64,000 bases of DNA from Streptomonospora nanhaiensis (lineage in GTDB: Bacteria; Actinomycetota; Actinomycetes; Streptosporangiales; Streptosporangiaceae): contig NZ_JACCFO010000001.1 in the NCBI RefSeq assembly GCF_013410565.1, forward strand, positions 1,922,001 to 1,986,000, in the 5' to 3' direction. Numbering within the stretch: position 1 is the first letter of the stretch; every line of letters starts with the position of its first letter. A model generated the notes under the pieces. It was not told where the DNA came from, searched no databases, and saw only the letters and a program-made list of their open reading frames with translations. Below, piece by piece: positions 48,901-55,296 of this stretch. The position numbers and the translations under genes are program-made.

Positions 48901-49491
48901 CCCACCAAGGCGAGCGAACGCCTCCAGTTCGTCAAGGGCGAGTTCGCGCGCGCGGGCCGCCAGATCACGGCCGACGCCGCCCAGGCCCTGCTCGACGCCG
49001 TCGGCACCGACCTGCGCGAACTCGCCGCCGCGTGCACCCAGCTCGCCGCCGACACCGAGGGCCGCGTCGACGCCGCCGCCGTGGCGCGCTACCACACCGG
49101 AAAGGCGGAGGTCAGCGGGTTCACCGTCGCCGACCGCGCGGTCGAGGGCCGGATCCCCGAGGCGCTGGAGCAGCTGCGCTGGTGCCTGGCCGTGGGCACG
49201 GCCCCGGTGCTGATCAACAGCGCCCTGGCGGGCGCGGTGCGCGGCTTGGCCGTGGTGGCGCAACCCCAGCGCGGCGTGCCCGACACCGAACTCGCCAAGG
49301 CGGCCAAGGTCCCGCCGTGGAAGCTGAAGACCCTCCGCCAGCAGGCGCGCGGCTGGTCGCCCACGGGCGTCGCCCGCGCCCTGGCCGTCGTCGCCGAGAC
49401 CGACGCCCTGATCAAGGGCGCCGGCCGCGACCCCGCCTACGCCCTCGAACGCGCCGTCATCGAGATCGCCGGAGCCCGCAACCAGCGCTGA
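45928..49491 (+). CDS. comEC: ComEC/Rec2 DNA-uptake channel; open frame runs on into holA
   Basis: From ATG 45928 the ComEC part covers about 860 residues. N-terminal membrane segments and an OB-like domain (about 90-240) are followed by the Competence domain with LPALVVGDTSRVPPETAAAFRDSGMTHLLTVSGSNLAIM and many helices. A metallo-beta-lactamase-like C-terminal domain has THGDLDHVGG, GNDGSVVLL, LTGDIE and VPHHGAGS. It carries single-stranded DNA across the membrane. No stop codon occurs in this frame before the end of holA (49491): the ~55 Arg/Ala-rich residues after GDIAVVPEPRG lead straight into the holA Met. In fact 48330-48520 has no stop in any plus frame. Either a ComEC-HolA fusion, 1187 residues, or a ComEC reading frame whose stop was lost. 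Confidence 0.82.
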   Translation: MYLGTDSPGGAELPDLRLVLPALATWACTAVLLGGTARAACAAAAALAVVAVGVWALGRRERFPRLPLAAVAVCMAAGALATAGRLAAVESSPITHLANEEASVTLDLAITDDPRPRADPPAPGRPRLIIEARAEAVLADAAMPAADPANVPTPASAEGAAGTAGTAVFGTSDVSPAAEAGAVRTRVPVVVLASGEAWRDLLPSQRVRAEGTVLPAEGDPLVGGVFVVRGPPERLDPPSPAQAWAGHTRARLRAAASGLPEPADGLLPALVVGDTSRVPPETAAAFRDSGMTHLLTVSGSNLAIMTGAALGAMRWLGRTGVPAAVVGAATVAVFVLVARPEPSVLRAAFMASIALLAVALGRRRTGVAALAAATLGLLLFDPGLARSFGFALSVLATAGILVLAPRWRDRWSARLPTWLAEAVAVALAAHVACLPLLAVLSAEVSWVAVPANVLAAPAVPLASVGGFAVAGLALVWPWAAQTVVWLPGAAVLWIDAVASTAARLPGRAVPWPATALGAVLLALLVAAALALRGRTARAVGAAGLAAALTALALTWVAPGWPPPGWALVACRIGQGDALVLTAEGGGRAVVVDTGPDPAAIDSCLADLRVSEVALLVLTHGDLDHVGGTRGAIGGRSVRAALVPPAFDHPQTLRTLRSERIPVHVGTAGQRWRVAPWTLDVLWPRAGGAAPVGNDGSVVLLARWPLASGGAMTALLTGDIEEPAQRALLGSHAVRGVDVLKVPHHGAGSQEPTFIAATRPDITLTSVGAGNPYGHPDPATWAQLRRLPSADYRTDRHGDIAVVPEPRGAGGRPAERPAAVCRDPGPRRGAGRTAARTARRRARRTARRLSGARHRTVAGAWHAAGMASTSAPPPLSVVVGDEELLVDRAVAELVAAARAEEPGVDVHDLMPGQVTAGKLVEVTSPSLFGERRVVVLRAVQDLGKDLAAEVTRYLTAPAEDVMLVLVHAGGAKGKALLDAAVKAGATRITCAKPTKASERLQFVKGEFARAGRQITADAAQALLDAVGTDLRELAAACTQLAADTEGRVDAAAVARYHTGKAEVSGFTVADRAVEGRIPEALEQLRWCLAVGTAPVLINSALAGAVRGLAVVAQPQRGVPDTELAKAAKVPPWKLKTLRQQARGWSPTGVARALAVVAETDALIKGAGRDPAYALERAVIEIAGARNQR
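48520..49491 (+). CDS. holA: DNA polymerase III subunit delta
   Basis: 323 residues from ATG 48520, in the same frame as comEC. Delta opens the sliding clamp during loading. It has the AAA+-like delta fold: PLSVVVGDEELLVDRAVAELV, PSLFGERRVVVLRAVQDLGKD, VHAGGAKGKALLDAAVKAGA, FVKGEFARAGRQITADAAQALLDAVGTDLRELAAACTQL, and the C-terminal AKAAKVPPWKLKTLRQQARGWS. The length equals that of stand-alone HolA proteins. There is no SD, but CATGCT at 48508-48513 lies 6 nt before the ATG, so a separate leaderless transcript is possible. Whether it is also made as a fusion to ComEC cannot be told from sequence. Confidence 0.9.
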   Translation: MASTSAPPPLSVVVGDEELLVDRAVAELVAAARAEEPGVDVHDLMPGQVTAGKLVEVTSPSLFGERRVVVLRAVQDLGKDLAAEVTRYLTAPAEDVMLVLVHAGGAKGKALLDAAVKAGATRITCAKPTKASERLQFVKGEFARAGRQITADAAQALLDAVGTDLRELAAACTQLAADTEGRVDAAAVARYHTGKAEVSGFTVADRAVEGRIPEALEQLRWCLAVGTAPVLINSALAGAVRGLAVVAQPQRGVPDTELAKAAKVPPWKLKTLRQQARGWSPTGVARALAVVAETDALIKGAGRDPAYALERAVIEIAGARNQR

Positions 49492-50017
49492 CACGGGTGC
49501 CCCGGTGGTCGAGGACGGCGCGGCCCTCCCGACCCGGTGGCCGAGCGCATCGGAAGGCACGCCGCCACCGCCGCCCGCGCGCGAGGGGCGCTTCGCCCCC
49601 CGGCCGCCCCGGTACTCCCCGCCCGAACCGGGACGAGTCGGGGGACCGGGACCCGCCCGGCCGGGGCGGCCCGGACCTCCACACCCGGGTCCCGGCCACG
49701 GTCGGCCCCCCGCTCACCGCTGCGGCACATCCGCTGATCGGCGCCCGGTCACGCGGCCGTTGGCCGCTGACGGCCGCTGACCGGGGCACCTGCTCTCCCC
49801 TCAACGATCTGGGAGAGCCCCACGGATCGGCGGGCGGCCGTGGGGTTCTTGCCGACGGGGCCACGCTGAGAGCGAGCGACCGTCAGGTGCCGGGCCGCTC
49901 GGCGGCCTCGCGCCGTACGGGGTGGAACCGCCGGTACACGTGGAGGGCCCGGGCGCCCGGACGGGGAGGAGCCCTGGTGCTGCTCCAGCCGGTTCCGCCG
50001 AAGCGGGCGCAGCCGGG
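49492..50017. other. Intergenic region between holA and a tetR gene
   Basis: About 530 bp without a convincing gene; open frames on both strands are Arg/Pro-rich noise. It holds the hairpin at 49815-49848 and, at the right end, the promoter of the tetR gene. No tRNA was recognised. Confidence 0.6.
49815..49848. terminator. Hairpin in the holA-tetR intergenic region
   Basis: GAGCCCCACGG (49815-49825) pairs with CCGTGGGGTTC (49838-49848), 11 bp with one G-T pair and a 12-nt loop, followed by TTGCC. Could end holA transcription although 320 bp away. Confidence 0.5.
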
Positions 50018-50051
50018 TTGACAAACCTAGGGTTGTGAGTGTGTACTCACA
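50018..50051 (+). promoter_or_regulatory. tetR promoter with overlapping operator
   Basis: Perfect -35 TTGACA (50018-50023) and, 18 bp on, TGTACT as -10 (50042-50047). The inverted repeat TGTGAGT-N4-ACTCACA (50034-50051) covers the -10, a typical place for TetR autorepression. The gene starts 4 nt later, so the message is leaderless or nearly so. Confidence 0.7.
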
Positions 50052-50054
50052 TAC

Positions 50055-50660
50055 ATGGAACGCATCGAACCCGCCCGCTCGACCGCCGAGGCCCGGCGGG
50101 CCGCCGTCATCGAGCGCGCCGTGGCCGTCTTCGCCCGGAACGGGTACCACGCCACGCCGGTCGCCGACGTCGCGGCCGCCGCCGGAATCTCCCAGGCATA
50201 CGTCTTCCGCCTGTTCGACGGCAAGCTCGGTTTGTTCACCGCGGCGCTGGAGCACTGCTACGCGCGGATCGCGGACGCGCTGCGCAAGGGCGCCGACAAG
50301 GCGGGCGGCGGTTCGCCGGCCGAGGTGCTGGAGGCCATGGGCGACGCCTACGCCGACCTCATCGCCGATCGCGACCTGCTGATGATGCAGGTCCACGCCC
50401 AGAGCGTGGCCGACATCCCCGAAGTCCTGGCGGCGATGCGGCGCGGCTACGCGGCGGTGGTGTCGCTGACCTACACCCTTTCGGGCGCCAACCGCGACCA
50501 GGTCCAGCACTTCATGGCCATGGGGCAGCTGTGCCACCTGATCGCGGCACTGGACCTCGACTCGGTGGACGCGACCTGGGCGCGCACCCTCACCAAGGGC
50601 ATGCGCCACGTTCCCGCCCCGCCGAGGAGTACGCGGGCCTCGGGCCAGGGCGACACCTGA
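50055..50660 (+). CDS. TetR-family transcriptional regulator
   Basis: 201 residues from ATG 50055. Helix-turn-helix: RRAAVIERAVAVFARNGYHATPVADVAAAAGISQAYVFRLFDGKLGLFTAALEHCY. The C-terminal helical domain has MGDAYADLIADRDLLMMQVHAQSVADIPEVLAAMRRGYAAVVS. An 18-bp palindrome overlaps its own -10 box, so it represses itself. A rho-independent terminator follows at 50725-50748, and the frameshifted oxidoreductase gene comes next on the same strand. That gene has a different palindrome in its promoter region, so joint control is not certain. Confidence 0.9.
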   Translation: MERIEPARSTAEARRAAVIERAVAVFARNGYHATPVADVAAAAGISQAYVFRLFDGKLGLFTAALEHCYARIADALRKGADKAGGGSPAEVLEAMGDAYADLIADRDLLMMQVHAQSVADIPEVLAAMRRGYAAVVSLTYTLSGANRDQVQHFMAMGQLCHLIAALDLDSVDATWARTLTKGMRHVPAPPRSTRASGQGDT

Positions 50661-50724
50661 GCCACCGCGCACCGCCGGCACCGGGCGCGGGCACGGCCGC
50701 CCGGGGCTGACGTCCGTCCGCCCC

Positions 50725-50748
50725 TCCGCCGCAACGGCGGACTTTTTT
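50725..50748 (+). terminator. Rho-independent terminator after tetR
   Basis: TCCGCCG-CAA-CGGCGGA stem (50725-50741) followed by CTTTTTT, the clearest classical terminator in the window. Confidence 0.85.
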
Positions 50749-50757
50749 CGCCCCAAC

Positions 50758-50777
50758 AAGTGACTGACCAATCACTT
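50758..50777. promoter_or_regulatory. Palindrome before the oxidoreductase gene
   Basis: AAGTGA-N8-TCACTT, a 20-bp interrupted inverted repeat 40 bp before the ATG at 50817. TetR-type spacing; which regulator binds is unknown. Confidence 0.5.
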
Positions 50778-50816
50778 ACTTTCGTACCGACACACCACAC
50801 CCCACGGGAGCACGCC

Positions 50817-51937
50817 ATGGAGCGCACCGACCGCACCCGCCCCACCGCCGGAGCCGACGCCGGCACCCGCGCCGCCCACGCCCACTCCGCCGACGACCGC
50901 ACCCCCGGCACCCGCGCCGTTGAGATCGTCCTGCCCGGCGCCGTCGGACCCGCCGGGCTCCAGGTCCGCCGCCGGGAACTCCCCCCGCCCGGCGCCGGCG
51001 AGGTGCTGGTGCGCGTGGAGGCCACCGGCGTCTCCTTCGCCGAGCAGCAGATGCGCCGCGGCAAGTACTTCGACCAGCCGCCGTTCCCCTTCGTGCCGGG
51101 CTACGACCTCATCGGCACGGTCACCGGGGTCGGTGCCGGTGTGGACCCCGCCATGGCCGGGCGCCGCTACGCCGCCCTCACCAAGACCGGCGGCTGGGCC
51201 AGCCACGCCGTCCTCGCCGCCGCCGACCTGGTGCCGGTGCCCGAGGGCCTCGACGCCGCCGAGGCCGAGACCCTGGTCGTCAGCGGCGTCACCGCCTGGC
51301 GCATGCTGCACCACGTCGCCCGGTCCGCCGCGGCCAGACCGTGCTGGTGCACGGCGCCAACGGCGGTGTGGGCACCGTCCTCGTCCAACTCGCCCGCCAC
51401 GCCGGGGCCCGGGTGATCGGCACCGCCTCGCCGCGCCACCATGACACCGTCCGGGCCCTGGGCGCCGAGCCGGTGGACTACACCGCCCCCGGCCTGCCCG
51501 CCCGCGTCCGCGCGCTCGCCCCCGAGGGGGTCGACGCCGTCTTCGACCACGTCGGCGGGCCGGGGATCGTGGACTCCTTCCGCCTGCTGAACCGGGGCGG
51601 GACACTCGTCGCCTACGGCACCGCCGCCACCCGGGACGTCGCCGGGTCCTCGTACCTGCCCGTGCTCAAACTGCTGGCGCGGCTGGCCGTCTGGAACGCG
51701 CTGCCCAACGGGCGCCGAACGCACTTCTTCAACGTCTGGGCGGGCCGCCGCGACCGCGCCCGGTTCCGCGCGCGGCTGCGCGAGGACCTCGGCGCCGTGT
51801 TCGCCCTGCTGGCCGACGGCACGCTCAGCGCGCGGGTCGCCGCCCGGTTCCCGCTGACCGAGGCCGCGGCGGCGATGGAACTGGCGGAGTCCAAGACGGT
51901 CGTGGGCAAGGTGGTGCTGCTGGGCGCCGACGCCTGA
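50817..51937 (+). pseudogene. Zinc-less alcohol dehydrogenase / quinone oxidoreductase, frameshifted
   Basis: Two overlapping open frames make one MDR-family NAD(P)H-dependent oxidoreductase of about 370 residues. The first frame (ATG 50817, GGGAG upstream) covers the substrate domain: EVLVRVEATGVSFAEQQMRRGKYFDQPPFPFVPGYDLIGTV and VSGVTAWRMLHHVARSAA. The second (to 51937) has the cofactor domain: QTVLVHGANGGVGTVLVQLARHAGARVIGTA, VDAVFDHVGGPGIVDSF and LTEAAAAMELAESKTVVGKVVLL. The junction is at 51330-51334: one G is missing in GCGGCC (GCGGGCC would restore A-A-G-Q-T-V-L-V). Otherwise the protein is intact, so the shift is recent or a sequencing error. No zinc ligands. Confidence 0.85.
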
Positions 51938-52031
51938 TACGCCCGCGCGCCTCCGCTTCCGCCCGGTCCGACCGCGCGCGGTCGGCCGGTCGGCCCCGTC
52001 CGGCCGGCCGCCGCAGGCCGACCGGACGGCC

Positions 52032-53240
52032 TCAGCGGATGGTCTCGCCGCCGCGCCACACGCGCAGCGTGTTGAGCCCGTAGGACCAGGCGAACGCGCC
52101 CTCGTGGTCGGCGTCCCACTGCACGATGTCGGCGTAGTGGCCGGGCGCCAGCAGGCCGCGGTCGGTCAGCCCCAGCGCGAACGCGCCGCCGACCGTGGCG
52201 GCCCGCAGCGCCTCAAGGACGCTCATGTTGAACATGGACACCGCCATGGAGATCGCCAGCGGCAGGGACATGGTGCCCGACTGCCCCGGGTTGTGGTCGG
52301 TGCCCAGGCCGACCGGCACGCCGTGGTCCAGCAGCGCGCGCACCGGCGGGGTGCGGCGCTCGTGCAGCGAGGTGGTGGGGCACACCACCACCGGCGTGGA
52401 GGTCTTGGCCAGCGCCAGGACGTCGTCCTCGTCGGTGTCGTGGAGCAGGTCCACCGAGGAGCACTGCATGTCGGCGGCCATGCGCACCGCGCCGTGCCGG
52501 GGCTTCGCGCAGGCGTGCATGTGGGTGCGCAGCCCGGCCGCCCGCGCCGCCGACAGCAGCCGGGCGGCGTCGTCGGTGGTGAACTGCTGGTTGTCGCAGT
52601 AGACGTCCACCCCGTGGGCGCCCGCCTGCGCGGCGTCGCTGAGCCAGGAGCACACCGCGTCGACGTAGTCGTGCGGGCGGCCGAAGTACTCCGGCGGCAC
52701 CGCGTGCGCGGCGAAGAAGGTGACCTGCAGCCGCGGCATGCCGGGCTCCTCCTCCAGGGCGCGCAGCAGCCGGACGTCGGCGAGTTCGCCGTCGCGGGTG
52801 AGGTGGTAGCCGGTCTTGGCCTCGACCGTGGTGCAGCCCGACAGCACCCAGTGCCGCAGGCGCTCGCGCACCGCGTTGCACAGGGTCCAGGGATCGGTGC
52901 CGCGGGTCACGGTGACGGTGGAGGCCACGCCGCCGCCCGCCCCGGTGATCTCGGACTTGGAGGCGCCGCCGGCGCGCATGGCGATCTCGGCGTAGCGGTT
53001 GCCCGCGTAGACCGGGTGGCAGTGGGCGTCGATCAGCCCGGGGGTGACCAGGCCGCCGCCGATGTTGTCGACCTCGTCCACGTCCACGATGTCGTTGATG
53101 ACACCGGGCAGGCTCTGGGGGAGGTCGGCCGCCGGCCCGACCCACGCGATGCGGTCGTGGTGCACCAGCATGGCGGCGTTACTGAGGAGATCGGTGCCGG
53201 TCCACAGCCGCCCGATGTTCGTCAGCAGTCGTACGGTCAT
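52032..53240 (-). CDS. hutI: Amidohydrolase related to imidazolonepropionase (HutI)
   Basis: 402 residues from ATG 53240 with GGTGAG upstream. Metal-dependent amidohydrolase with LVTPGLIDAHCHPVYAGNRYAEI (HxH metal ligands), GAGGGVASTVTVTRG, TFFAAHAVPPEYF (metal-ligand His), DLLHDTDEDD, and GLGTDHNPGQSGTMSLPLAISMAV (Asp ligand). These follow HutI, which opens the imidazolone ring in histidine breakdown. But some HutI-specific residues differ: KTGYHLT for KSGYGL, and CDNQQFT for CE-x-GAFT. No hutU, hutH or hutG is nearby. So it may act on another cyclic amide; HutI is the best family match. Confidence 0.78.
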   Translation of the reverse strand: MTVRLLTNIGRLWTGTDLLSNAAMLVHHDRIAWVGPAADLPQSLPGVINDIVDVDEVDNIGGGLVTPGLIDAHCHPVYAGNRYAEIAMRAGGASKSEITGAGGGVASTVTVTRGTDPWTLCNAVRERLRHWVLSGCTTVEAKTGYHLTRDGELADVRLLRALEEEPGMPRLQVTFFAAHAVPPEYFGRPHDYVDAVCSWLSDAAQAGAHGVDVYCDNQQFTTDDAARLLSAARAAGLRTHMHACAKPRHGAVRMAADMQCSSVDLLHDTDEDDVLALAKTSTPVVVCPTTSLHERRTPPVRALLDHGVPVGLGTDHNPGQSGTMSLPLAISMAVSMFNMSVLEALRAATVGGAFALGLTDRGLLAPGHYADIVQWDADHEGAFAWSYGLNTLRVWRGGETIR

Positions 53241-53482
53241 CGTCTCACCGGCCCGCTCCGGTAGTCATGGCCGCCGGATCGCGGATGCGGGGCGGAACAC
53301 GCGAGTAGACATAGGCGACCTCGATCTCGACTGGGTCTGGCTGGGGGGAGGGTGGTGCGGCCGGGGAGGCGAGCGACTCACGGGTCTCGAACCAGTGGTT
53401 CAAAACCGTAGTTCATCCTCCGACGCCGTGTACACCTCTCCCCTCCGCAATCCCTCTCCAATTCAGGCTCTGCACACGACAA
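53241..53482. other. Intergenic region between hutI and the hflX terminator
   Basis: About 240 bp, less GC-rich around 53380-53480. It holds the hutI upstream region. A stretch near 53385-53425 recalls a tRNA T-arm on the minus strand but no full tRNA folds. Nothing else is recognised. Confidence 0.45.
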
Positions 53483-53510
53483 CGGCGGAACCCCGTTCGG
53501 GGTTCCGCCG
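53483..53510 (-). terminator. Terminator after hflX
   Basis: Perfect 12-bp stem CGGCGGAACCCC with its complement and a 4-nt loop (53483-53510), 50 bp after the hflX stop; TTGTCGTG follows on the minus strand. Confidence 0.75.
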
Positions 53511-53559
53511 TAGCATATCCGGCGGGTGACCGGTTCGTTACCGCCCGGCCGCCGCAACG

Positions 53560-55041
53560 CTAGCCGACGACCGCGTACTCCTCCAGCTTTCCGGCCAGGA
53601 GTTCGGGCACCCAGGCGTGCAGCCGCGTGCCGTCGCCGGTGTGGTCCTGGTCGATGATCCGGCCCTCGGCGTGCACCCGGGACACCAGGTCGCCGCGATC
53701 GTAGGGCAGCACCACGCGGACCTCGCGGTCCAGGGTGGGCAGCGCCCCGGCCACCGCCGCGACGAGGTCGTCGATGCCCTCGCCGGTGCGGGCCGAGACC
53801 TCGACCGCCTGCGGCTCCTTGGCCTTGAGCTGCTTGAGCACCAGCGGGTCGGCGGCGTCGGTCTTGTTCAGCACGACGAGTTCGGGCACGTCCTGCGCGC
53901 CGATCTCGGCGAAGACCTCGCGCACCGCGCTGAGCTGCTGCTCGGGGTCGGGGTGCGAGGCGTCGACCACGTGCAGGATGAGGTCGGAGTCGGCGACCTC
54001 CTCAAGGGTGGACCGGAACGCCTCGACGAGCTGGTGCGGCAGGTGCCGCACGAACCCGACCGTGTCGCTGAGCGTGAACGACCGGCCGTCGGGCGTGCGC
54101 GCCTGGCGGATCGTGGGGTCCAGGGTGGCGAACAGCGCGTTCTCCACGAGCACCCCGGCGTTGGTCAGCCGGTTGAGCAGGCTGGACTTGCCGGCGTTGG
54201 TGTAGCCGGCGATCGACACCGCAGGCACCTGGCGGACCTGGCGCTGGTCGCGCTGGACCTCGCGCGTGGTGGCCATGTGCGCGAGCTGGCGGCGGAGCTT
54301 GGCCATGCGGGCGTTGATGCGTCGCCGGTCGGTCTCGATCTTGGTCTCACCGGGGCCGCGCAGACCCACACCGCCGTTGCCGCCGCCGGCGCGGCCGCCG
54401 GCCTGCCGGGACAGCGCCGAACCCCACCCGCGCAGGCGCGGCAGCAGGTAGCTGAGCTGGGCGAGCTCGACCTGGGCCTTGCCCTCGCGGCTGCGCGCGT
54501 GCTGGGCGAAGATGTCGAGGATCAGCGCGGTGCGGTCGATGACCTTGACCTTGACGACGTCCTCGAGCTGGCGGAGCTGGCTGGGCGCGAGCTCGCCGTC
54601 GCAGATGACGGTGTCGGCGCCGGTGCTCTCGACGATCTCGCGCAGCTCGTCGGCCTTGCCGCGGCCGATGTAGGTGGCGGGGTCGGGCTTGCGGCGCCGC
54701 TGGGTCACGCCCTCCAGGACCAGCGCTCCGGCGGTCTCGGCGAGCTGCTTCAGCTCGTACAGGGAGTTGTCGGCGTCGAGCTGGGTGCCGCTGGTCCACA
54801 CGCCCATGAGGACGACGCGCTCCAGCCGCAGCGAGCGGTACTCGACCTCGGTGACGTCGGTGAGTTCGGTGGACAGGCCCTCGACGCGGCGCAGCGCGTG
54901 GCGCTCGGCGAGGTCGAGTTCGCCCTGCTCGGGGACGTCGGCCAGAGTCTGGGCGCGGTCCTCGGCGGTGTGCTCACGGTCGTCGGCCCAGGCGCCGCGG
55001 GCGGCGGGGTCGATGGGACCGTGGTCAAAGAAAGTATTCAT
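53560..55041 (-). CDS. hflX: GTPase HflX
   Basis: 493 residues from ATG 55041, which has GGAGGG 3 nt upstream; the earlier in-frame codons to 55182 are not conserved. The N-terminal nucleotide-binding HflX domain has LERVVLMGVWTSG, YIGRGKADELREIVESTGADTVICDGELAPSQLRQLED, and LPRLRGWGSALSRQAGG with GLRGPGETKIETDRRRI. The GTPase domain has G1 GYTNAGKSSLLNRL, G3 DTVGFVRHLPHQLVEAF and G4 NKTD. HflX splits stalled 70S ribosomes under heat or antibiotic stress. In Streptomyces it follows miaA-dapF; here aceB-glcDEF lies between them. Confidence 0.95.
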   Translation of the reverse strand: MNTFFDHGPIDPAARGAWADDREHTAEDRAQTLADVPEQGELDLAERHALRRVEGLSTELTDVTEVEYRSLRLERVVLMGVWTSGTQLDADNSLYELKQLAETAGALVLEGVTQRRRKPDPATYIGRGKADELREIVESTGADTVICDGELAPSQLRQLEDVVKVKVIDRTALILDIFAQHARSREGKAQVELAQLSYLLPRLRGWGSALSRQAGGRAGGGNGGVGLRGPGETKIETDRRRINARMAKLRRQLAHMATTREVQRDQRQVRQVPAVSIAGYTNAGKSSLLNRLTNAGVLVENALFATLDPTIRQARTPDGRSFTLSDTVGFVRHLPHQLVEAFRSTLEEVADSDLILHVVDASHPDPEQQLSAVREVFAEIGAQDVPELVVLNKTDAADPLVLKQLKAKEPQAVEVSARTGEGIDDLVAAVAGALPTLDREVRVVLPYDRGDLVSRVHAEGRIIDQDHTGDGTRLHAWVPELLAGKLEEYAVVG

Positions 55042-55220
55042 ATCCCTCCGGTTGGGAGAACGCCGGGACCGCGGTGACTTGTTCCCGCCCCGTCCGTCCC
55101 CTTGATGGTCGCATGCGGGGGTTGACCGGGGCACGCGTTTTTCCCGGTGGCGTGCCGCGGAAAAAGCCGGCGACCTTTCCACCTGGGCAAAGAGTGCGGC
55201 GCTGCGGCGGGGGGCCGCCG

Positions 55221-55249
55221 TTGACCCTGCCGCGACCGGCGAGTAGCGT
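55221..55249 (+). promoter_or_regulatory. Promoter of malate synthase gene
   Basis: TTGACC (55221-55226), 17-bp spacer, TAGCGT (55244-55249). A good actinobacterial sigma70-type promoter, with the operator pair starting 4 bp after the -10. Confidence 0.75.
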
Positions 55250-55252
55250 CAA

Positions 55253-55287
55253 TTCCACATACCAGAAGTAAATTTCGCTTCGTGGAA
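55253..55287. promoter_or_regulatory. Tandem operators before malate synthase
   Basis: TTCCACATACCAGAA (55253-55267) and TTTCGCTTCGTGGAA (55273-55287), starts 20 bp apart. The second matches the reverse complement of the 11519-11533 site at 11 of 15 positions. The pair lies across the transcription start and overlaps the aceB SD, as expected for repression by the IclR protein of the gcl locus. Confidence 0.7.
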
Positions 55288-55296
55288 GGTACTCCT

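Noticed and set aside
49457-49864. Open frames on both strands in the holA-tetR gap.
   Set aside because: Arg/Pro/Gly-rich with no SD, no motif and rare starts; composition matches non-coding high-GC sequence.
45918-50021. Open frame of 1367 codons on the plus strand in another frame over comEC-holA.
   Set aside because: Arg/Gly-rich throughout; the 45928-49491 frame carries all ComEC and HolA motifs.
53360-53430. tRNA-like stretch on the minus strand (GGTTCGAGACCC, GGTTTTGAACC).
   Set aside because: The T-arm-like stem has a mismatch, the distance between possible acceptor arms is only about 60 nt, and no D arm or anticodon stem of normal form can be built.
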